A stretch of 64,000 nucleotides of DNA from Sthenelais limicola (taxonomy: Eukaryota; Annelida; Polychaeta; Phyllodocida; Sigalionidae): assembly GCA_942159475.1 (NCBI GenBank), contig OW804095.1, forward strand, positions 54,216,773 through 54,280,772, read 5' to 3'. The translations under genes were made by a program, and so were the position numbers. Below, in pieces: positions 56,146 to 64,000 of the stretch (positions within the stretch are counted from its first letter, which is position 1; every line of letters begins with the position of its first letter). A model generated the notes under the pieces. It saw only the letters and a program-made list of their open reading frames with translations. It searched no databases and was not told the origin of the DNA.

Positions 56146-59100
56146 TCCTTAAAGAACATGATTATATTCTCGTCAATTTTACTGGATGCCACATCTTGCA
56201 CAATGTCAAATATGTGATTCCAGAATCTGTCTGAAACTAAATGCTTGACTACGACTAATATTTGAGGCGACGGCAATGTAGTTGGTCGTTAACTAAATGA
56301 ACTGGCACGAAGAATGTGATAACTATACTGTTTCAGTGGGACTCTGATATTTTGTAATGAGTAGGATATATGTTAATATGAGAGGGCTATGGGTGTATCC
56401 TATCTACTAGATCGATGAAAGACGCTTTTATATTATCTTATGTGAAACGATGTAATACTCTGAATGGAAGGTTTGCAACAAAACGCCAGCAAGGGGAGAT
56501 AATTTAGTAAAAAGTCAGTGCTGGCATTGATAATTGGAAACCGGGCGGTAGGTTTGGAACGTACAACTGTAGCATCCCTTAAATATATAATGGAAATTCT
56601 TTTTGACAGGGCCATTTCATTTTAGCGGCAGGTAACTGAGATAACCGAGATTGAGACAATAATGAATATTTTAATTGCCTGCCCGAAATAACCTAAGGGG
56701 TCTGCTACTTCGATCAACATATCAATATTTTAGGCTTCTGATCCTTAAAAAATGCATGTATTTATTTGGGTAATCTCTGCCACCGTTATGAGATATAAAG
56801 CTATTTTGAGAAAGGTATTTCTACTATATATTTGGTAGACAATACAACTATTCAATACAAATGGCTAAACAATCTATTTGTCGCCCCTACCCAAGCTTTA
56901 CACAAAAAGAGAAAACATTTAAACTTAAAAAAATCTTAGTGAGATTTATCACTTTTGATTTATTAACTCTAAGCTTTGCACCCCTCCTATGAAATGGTCG
57001 CACCCTAGTAGACTTACTCATATCATATAATATACGGATACAACATTCCGAGAAATACTTTATGTTGAAACGGACCATTTTTGATTACAGAACCACCCCA
57101 TGGGTGATAAATACGTATTTCGGGATGAAAGATATGGCATGAAAATAATATAAACTTTAGATTCATGTTTATGGACTTTGTTTCTCTCAGATTCTTATTT
57201 ATTTTCTATATTGTTCTATTACCCATCTTAATGTGCTTTCACTGTATAAAACGTCTGCTCTAATACACTTGAAAACGGCTTTGATCCGTCGTCAAAGGAG
57301 ACTCATTTTATTTAGAAGTCTCTTAATAAGCAATATAATTAGCTTGTTTAACTTTACACATTTTAACTGGAATTTACAACAAATTTTAACAAGAAGTTTT
57401 TAGATTTAGATTAGAAATTTACGGTGTCGAGTATTCAACCAAGTCGCGTAGAGGAAGCTTCATTCAACTTAGTGTTAATATGTCGTTCTGGTACACAAAA
57501 TCGCGATCCACTGGTGCGTGTTATTTTTTAACCATCTTGCAGCGTTCATGTCGTTTCTGACAGCCGTTCCAGTCATTAACTTAATTGTGTTTTGAACTGT
57601 TTTCGTGGTCTTTCCTCACTGATTTGGTTGCCTTCGAAAGTAGTTAGTAAATTTGTATTTCTTGTTATTTCCAGGCGTGTGCCAATATACCTGCCCTTTC
57701 ATTCTTATGATATTTATAGTTCTTGTACACACGTGAACTAAGACTTTATACAACTGAGCATGCTTAAAGCTGCTATGTTTTTAAGTTTGACTGGAGATAT
57801 CTATGCAACCTAAAAAAACACCAACTTGAACATTCTTTTGTATTAGTTATCCCCTAAATTCGTGGATGATTAAAAAGCTGTCGATTTGAGTACTCGGTAA
57901 TTAATTGTGGTACAATGTGTTTGTCTAAAGGCGAGGCCGCTGAAGGGATTTTATGTTGTGGGAAATATCTATGAGGCCTAGCAGATGGGACTGCCATGCA
58001 TCAAAACTGCTATGAATCAGATAATGATCGCTAAGCGGGGCTTTTTTTGCCTTTTTTTTTTACATTAGACCATTCAAACTTCATGTGAATTTGGATGTTT
58101 TTGTATTACTTGACATGTCCGGTTGCCTCTTTTGGACAAAAGTTTTATCTTCAGAAGCCCTTAAACAGGTAAATATTCATGCACTGGAGAAAGCCATGAG
58201 TGACAAGCACTTGAAAATGGAACCGTTGCCTGATGCCGTTTTAAATTTAATAGTGCATTAGATACGTAACTAAGTCCAAAGCTATTGCTGATGTCTTCTT
58301 TTGAAGGCCATGTGATTCTTGTAGCATTCATCAACTGGTTGCGAATTTATTCAAGATTGAATCAGGAATATATTAAATTTTGACCTAGAAATTAGATTTT
58401 GATTGTAACTTCAACAAAACCAATCTTGTTTGATGTCGGCCATCTATGAAACATGGCTGCACTTAATCAACTGATGGATCTTGGTCTCTTGTATGTCATA
58501 GTATTCATGTATCATGAGAAACTGTAGGTTGTATTTAGTTTCTATGTGTTAACGATAATGTTAAGAATACACACGATTGCTATTGACTTGATATGATAAA
58601 GCTTTTAAGTCTTCTATTTATTGAACATGGATACCACGAATTGTGATAGCAGTGCTTGAAGGGCTCTAAATGCCTGTGGTTCCTGTTTGCCATTCATAGA
58701 TAAGCTGGGCATTCCTGGTGGGTAGAAAGACTTGTCTATAGACAATACCAAGTAATAAGTATGGTCCCGCGCATTATCTGCCATATTTCGTCCTACTGAA
58801 CGGGAAGGCGTATATATGCATGTATATATATATATTCATTGGACCCAGAGGCTTGAAAATATGGGTTCGAATCCTGGTCACCATTTCACTTCCTTCCTCC
58901 AGGTATTAGATCAGCTGTGTGAGCTGACTTAGTCCTGGTGTAAAACAAAAAAAGCTATGATTCTCTACAATGTCTGGGGTGTGGTATACATGTGAGCAAT
59001 ATTGTGCTTCGTGTGCAGTAGTATTCACATACCGGGTTAGTGGTGTACGTCTTATCATTTGCAACGTTTATTCATGACAGTCAAATGACTATCTCAATTC

Positions 59101-59459
59101 ATTACTATGTTGTGTATTGTCAACAGGGATCTTAGTTTACTTTACTATAAGAGTCTTTTCTTCTATTTTTCATTCCATTGGATGGATGGATGGATTACCT
59201 GTGATAATGTAAATTCCTTTGATTCATTTCTATCCTGAAGATATATTCCAGCCATTCCTGTATTGTGTTCACCCAGTCTGTATTAATTTGTGTATTCCAG
59301 AAAGTAATTACTATCACCGGGAAGGTGAATACACTTCCATGCTATCATTGAAATAATGTATTTTATAATAATATTATGTCTTTAATTTGTGATTAGTCGT
59401 ACATTGTACCTTCGGCATTACCATAACACACCAAACGCCATATTTAACATTGGTATGGA
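56146..59459 (+). other. MICALL 3' UTR and downstream DNA, no further gene recognised
   Basis: The 3' UTR begins after the TGA at 56145. I found no AATAAA in the first kilobases; ATTAAA occurs near 57867 and 58372. A tRNA B-box-like GGTTCGAATCC occurs at about 58863-58873 with no acceptable A box or cloverleaf, perhaps a SINE remnant. Confidence 0.4.
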
Positions 59460-60121
59460 CAACGAGTTTAAAACACCAGAGATGGAACTACTTCCGATGC
59501 TATACCCGAGCTTGTTTGACCCTGCTGTGAAGCACAGTAAGAGGTCTGGGGTAGAAAATCGGGGAAAGGGCCATAAAAGCCCATAAAAACCACATGTTTT
59601 GGCAAATTTCAACTGATTAATTTATACAGAGAAATCGAAATATCACTGCATTTAACATTGTTCCGATCTGATTTGAAGAATTATCATGAGACCTAAGGAT
59701 GGGAAAATGAGCAGGCTACACATTGATATATTTATATGCTTCAAATCAAATCGGAAGACATGATTAAATGGAAAAAAACTGACTGAAAATTAGTCAACAA
59801 ATGAATTACTTCATGATACTTGCTCATTTTCATTTTATTTTTATAAATGAGATGTACAGGTCCCAAGCTATAGATGTTCTGAACCTGATTGTCAAGTTAT
59901 AAATCAGATTTATGCAATATTTAAACAATAGTGAAAGAAACTTCACTAGCACCTCCAAAACGGAAAATGAGAGGGGAGACTGAAGGCCCTTTAAGAACTT
60001 ACAAACAACCTCGGATGAAAGGGGTGACCGCCTGGGCCATCAGATTCAAGATAAGATGGGGAAATTTGTTACATCTTTCTGCCGACTTATGAGTTCCATC
60101 TCTGGTGTTTTAAACTCGTTG
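59460..60121. mobile_element. 662 bp inverted-repeat element with 30 bp perfect ends
   Basis: The left end CAACGAGTTTAAAACACCAG (continuing to 59489) is perfectly repeated inverted at 60092-60121. GTATGGA directly flanks both sides (59453-59459 and 60122-60128). The CAACG terminus fits the loose CARNG end of hAT elements, though the duplication reads as 7 bp, not 8. There is no transposase inside, so it is non-autonomous. Confidence 0.75.
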
Positions 60122-60370
60122 GTATGGATGTAGAAGAATATTTCTTTTCAGTTCAAAATAAACAGTATCCCTCCTCATTTATTAGAATTCCATAATATTT
60201 TCTACATATTTCCGCCCAGTTTTTCTGAACCGAATTATATATTCAACAAATCACAAGACTTAAAAAATGGAGATTGGTGTGTTCTATGTGTTGGTACACC
60301 AGAAGACAGCGATTGAAACGCATGTTCTCGGTTAATTCACATCGGAGGAATTTCCTTCATTGTTGTAAAT

Positions 60371-60400
60371 CACAGAACTATAATAGATTATAGTTCTGTG
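60371..60400. repeat. 30 bp palindrome inside an exact 8 bp direct repeat
   Basis: CACAGAACTATAAT, two bases, ATTATAGTTCTGTG: 14 bp arms. TTGTAAAT lies directly on each side (60363-60370 and 60401-60408). This is what a terminal-inverted-repeat element with an 8 bp target duplication would look like after nearly complete internal deletion. Confidence 0.85.
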
Positions 60401-60408
60401 TTGTAAAT

Positions 60409-62708
60409 GTAATGCGTGTACATTTTTGTATGCTTATGAAGAGATGACTCACATCGTAAATGTATTCATAAAATAGTCTCTAAAACTGTGAAATACATAG
60501 GTTGGAACTGCTCCAAAAATCATGCTTGAAATAAAAAGAATAGATAATATTTCTTGTATTCTGACATCTTAAAATCTTTGTGACCTATTTAATGCCTTGC
60601 TAAAAAAATGTATTCCGTCATATAGTACTTAATTATGGTCAGAAGGGACCCAAACTGAAAGGTATATCTAATAAAATTGACTCGATTAATATGTTGGGCC
60701 CAGTATATTTCAGGAAAGATTTTCCCTCCTGTATTTTTTACTAGGGAATTTTGCTATCAAAACAGGGTTATCCAAATTTTCTTTTTCCCGCTCGCCAACT
60801 GGTTTATCAAAGGCCAGCTATATGATATCCACCGTTATGCACTTGTCAATTGCAACCCCAGGGGTAATGGGGAATGTCCTGTGCATTTGGCGAAAGATAA
60901 AGAAATCACCGATCCCCGCAGACACACCCACACACTGGGCCAGAACGGAGCGTTCGTGCCTAAACGGGAGGCCCTGCACACCGTTTACGCGCACGTTTTA
61001 CGGCCTAATGAATGTCGGCCTTAAGAGAAAGGCGCCACCTGGGTGGTGGCATATTTTCTTGGACATCCTGTACCATTCCCCATCACATCATATTTTTTTG
61101 AGGTTCCATCAAAAGAATATTACTTGAGATGATCTGCAGATTTTAACAACAAATCAGACGCAACAATTAAGAGTAATGCTGTATTTTATTATTTGTAATA
61201 TTTTCAAGCTACATTCCCTTTTGTAATTATGCACAGATCTTATCCAATCAGAAGAGTGCTGAATGAAACAGAAGTGCATTACATGTAGAATAGTGAAACA
61301 AATTGTCACATTCCCGCATTTTGAAGCTGTTATTATTGAAGTGAATTACACAGCACCACATTCCCACTCTTCCCACATGTGATTGTACGTGGAGATGAAA
61401 GCTTAGCATGTTTGCAAAGGTCCTTAATCAAGAATCTATACTTCACCAAATGGCATTTCCATGTATGGAAGTTCGTTGTTCGAGTGGTGTTTTGCCGACT
61501 GGAAGTTTGGGGATTGGAAAGGATGTATTAGAATTGTACATATTTATCGTGATTTAGGGACCAAACTCAAGGACTCGTGGCACATATATGAGAATGTGTT
61601 CAAAGAAATGAAATAAAAATACATAGTGAGATGGGTCCCCATTTTCCTATGTGTTTATCAAACGAACATTTCGCCAGGGCCTTATACAATATATTCCATT
61701 TAATTTGCCATTTAATTAAGCAACATCAGAATGCCACGCAAACCCAACGTTTCTATGTAATGGAACGACATATTTCAGAGTCCATTCCTTTTATTAGTCT
61801 CATCAGTAAGAGATTCATCCTCGCTATTTTGTTTGCTTAATAGTAGCTGATGATTGCTGCATTGGGATTCCTTCAATGGAACTATCACATTGCAGCTGAA
61901 GCCTGAGGGGATTTGGGTTGTTGCCATTATAGTTACCGTTTTGTTTTAGCGTATTTGTTCAGATCCACCACATTTAAACTGCTTTCTGAATATTTCTTTT
62001 TTCAGGAAATTCATTTAGAAAGACAATAAAGCGCGTGAAGACACCAACGATATATATATGTATGACCAGTCATATGTCGCTATGGATTAACTATAAGTCT
62101 AATATGGCTTAATTGGTTATCTCCAAATGTTTATCAACTCTTCACAACTGATAATATTCAAAATCGTATTCAGTTCATTAATCTTTCAATCCTTAAGCAC
62201 ACATTGTCGATACCATCTATACCCACCTTTTAAAGGCACAAATTTGGACCCCACACATTTGGTTCACACATTCAAATTCACGGGGGGGGGGGGGGGGGGT
62301 GTTGAAGCAAATAATTAGATAAACAGGTCTCGTAATCTTAGAGTTCTAATATTTCATCTTCAAAGCCTATTGTTTCGTTGAATACTTGAGCAAAGGGTTT
62401 CCCGGTTATAACGCTCTTCAGTGCGACCCTCGTCATGGACGCGCTGAAAATAGAAACCAATTGAACTTTGATTACAGAATCGTCAAGAAAATGACTGAAC
62501 AAATCATCTTAAAATATATTTCTAGAAAATAAAATGTTCCAATAATTTGCGCCAAAAGGATTTCAAGTGAAGTTACACAACTTATAAAGGAAATTCGAAA
62601 CGGTCCATTGTACCAAAACCGACTTTGAAGTAAAAATTCTGGTAAAAGGATTCCAGTTTGTTATTCCATGTCGCAGGGAATTAGGTAAAGAGAAAACCCT
62701 CTACAAAA
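60409..62708. other. Intergenic, no gene recognised
   Basis: Open frames at 60677-61127 and 61631-61840 have no recognisable domain. A G18 run lies at 62282-62299. Confidence 0.5.
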
Positions 62709-62778
62709 TTATACATATATTGGAAAGTGTTTATATGCAGACGATATGTGCCAATAATGATACGACAAGAACCAGTAC

Positions 62779-62947
62779 CTTCTATGAAATTCTCGATATC
62801 TTTTCTTAAGGAATTCTTTGAATCGCTGCCATGCTGTACGGTTCGACTTAACAACGATTCTTTCTTGCTCTGCTTTCACTTGTTCATAGACAGCTGCCAG
62901 TTCTGGATTATCCTCCACGGGGTTCCTCATCACTTCCTTCACCGCAT
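62779..62947 (-). CDS. Internal or last exon of an unrecognised gene
   Basis: Minus strand, acceptor TCTCTAG before 62947 and donor AG|GTACTG after 62779. The phase fits the exon at 63940-64000: its last G plus AT gives Asp. Encodes AVKEVMRNPVEDNPELAAVY, then EQVKAEQERIVVKSN and RTAWQRFKEFLKKRYREFHR, a charged helical sequence. I do not recognise the protein. If the 62779 donor is not used, the frame runs to a TAA at 62709-62711, adding about 22 aromatic-rich codons, and this would be the last exon. Low-complexity bias is absent and codon use looks natural, so I believe it is coding. Confidence 0.65.
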
Positions 62948-62986
62948 CTAGAGATGTATAACAAAGTGAAATAACTTAAATATTAT

Positions 62987-63129
62987 AGCAAGAACAGCAC
63001 AGTATCGCGTATGAGGGGGGCTATATTCTCCGAGTATGGCCGAAAACAACGAGGCCGTAGGCCGAGTTGTTTTTCGGCCATACGAGGAGAATGTAGCCCC
63101 CCGAAAACGCGATACTGTGCTATTCTTGC
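62987..63129. repeat. 143 bp near-perfect palindrome (cruciform-forming)
   Basis: The left arm from AGCAAGAACAGCACAGTATC and the right arm ending GATACTGTGCTATTCTTGCT pair over about 70 bases each with a few mismatches, with GGCCGTAGGCC at the centre. It sits in the intron between the two minus-strand exons, about 40 bp from the splice acceptor at 62947. Confidence 0.85.
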
Positions 63130-63313
63130 TTTTATTCCATGATTCTTACCTTAAAACAACTTTATTTGCATTAATTTCATCAAACTGTGTTGTCCTCATA
63201 GTCACGAACGGTCGTGACGTCACTGTACAATACACAGAATTTATATTGTCCACCTTGTGAGCGGCAAGTATATCGATTATATTGTACGCTCACGGCCAAA
63301 TCATGGAATAAAA
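63129..63313. repeat. Inverted repeat adjoining the palindrome
   Basis: TTTTATTCCATGATT at 63129-63143 is repeated inverted at 63299-63313. It abuts the 62987-63129 palindrome, so the whole 62987-63313 block may be one fold-back element. Confidence 0.6.
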
Positions 63314-63939
63314 GGCTCATTACTCAACCCTGATGAAATAAAGATAAATAATACTCCAGTGGTGGGTGGACCCCTCCCTTGCATGCCGATTAGTCTATAA
63401 TTGCCCTAGAAAAATAATGAAAAGTAACATAAACATTGAAGATAAATTCGCCTTCTAGTTTATTGCTGAGTGAGAAACAATGACTTGATTCAGTTTCTGC
63501 ATATCAAACACCAAATGTCCGCGCATTCAGTTTGGACCCAACAAATTCCTTCGAATTTCGATAAAACAATTCGTCAATATCCCAAATCTTTTTCTTGGCA
63601 CAGGCAATGTTGACGAAAAAGAAATTTCTATATTAATACATATCATATCTAACTTATAAAAGAGTCTTTTTATTTATAATCTTGAACATGTAAACATTCA
63701 TATAAGAGGTAGTTTGTAGAGCTTGAAATACGAAAGTCAAAATATGTGTATACTATAAACTAAACGACTAACGGAGGAGAGGGAAACCTATTCCATAGGT
63801 ATCTCTGATAATCACATGATCTGTAAAATTCCATTGGATCACTAAAATATTATCCATTAATTCATCAAAGCGAATGAACGTATCATTAAAATAATTCAGA
63901 ACATGAACTGGTACCTTCTAATTAATATTTAATATCTAC

Positions 63940-64000
63940 CTTTGGTCGCAGACTTTGATTTGTTCCGCCACTCTTGGTAGAAATCCAATTTCTTCTCAAA
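63940..64000 (-). CDS. Partial upstream exon of the same unrecognised gene
   Basis: Minus strand, running off the window edge. Encodes FEKKLDFYQEWRNKSKSATK and ends with a consensus donor AAAG|GTAGAT (GT at 63938-63939) in phase 1. It joins in frame to 62947-62779, giving a continuous charged sequence with several Trp and Tyr residues. The product is unknown. Confidence 0.6.

Noticed and set aside
58840..58900. Possible tRNA gene (GGTTCGAATCC B-box)
   Set aside because: No A box at the right spacing and no cloverleaf could be folded; at best a SINE remnant.
60677..61127. Two overlapping open frames of about 100 codons
   Set aside because: No homology recognised and no splice or promoter context; likely chance.
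1..64000. CRISPR arrays, prokaryotic operons, rRNA genes
   Set aside because: None present; repeats here are tandem or inverted eukaryotic types without regular spacers, and the genes are spliced.

Overview
The window is AT-rich genomic DNA from an animal, most likely an invertebrate (possibly a marine deuterostome or lophotrochozoan; the sequence does not settle the phylum). The evidence is a spliced metazoan gene with GT/AG introns, long introns, microsatellites, and a high density of metazoan-type transposons (two tyrosine-recombinase retrotransposons, a LINE relic, many short inverted-repeat elements). No prokaryotic-style operons, rRNA or CRISPR are present, and I found no convincing tRNA.

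Layout. Positions 1-25870 are gene-poor and transposon-rich. They hold a 6.4 kb element with long inverted ends (1308-7721) around a decayed CXC-motif gene, a decayed Ngaro/DIRS-like retrotransposon on the minus strand (10032-13578), a 1.6 kb inverted-repeat element with a hammerhead-ribozyme-like core (13809-15383), a LINE relic (15403-16990), and several MITE-like elements (906-1179, 19529-19744, 20313-21428, 22689-23657).

Positions 25872-56145 carry the one complete host gene, a MICAL-like (MICALL) gene on the plus strand. Its ten coding exons join without any frame error into a protein of 1454 residues: CH domain, a half LIM domain, a long Ser/Pro-rich middle with eleven [S/P/G]-I-L-K motifs, and a C-terminal bMERB Rab-binding domain. 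A candidate TATA/Inr promoter and a non-coding first exon lie at 25872-26171. Its first coding intron holds a 4.75 kb DIRS retrotransposon (36160-40912) whose three ORFs and terminal architecture look intact. The internal complementary region lets the two ends of the element be read almost to the base.

Positions 56146-62700 are downstream non-coding DNA with a 662 bp inverted-repeat element and a 30 bp palindrome inside an exact 8 bp direct repeat. The right edge (62779-64000) holds two exons of an unrecognised gene on the minus strand, with a large palindrome in the intron between them.

The most interesting points are the intact DIRS element, the tandem SILK-type motifs and truncated LIM of MICALL, two possible alternative 3' ends of MICALL (one adding a membrane-anchor tail), the large CXC-gene element with long inverted ends, the hammerhead-like core, and a recurring pattern of short palindromes framed exactly by direct repeats.
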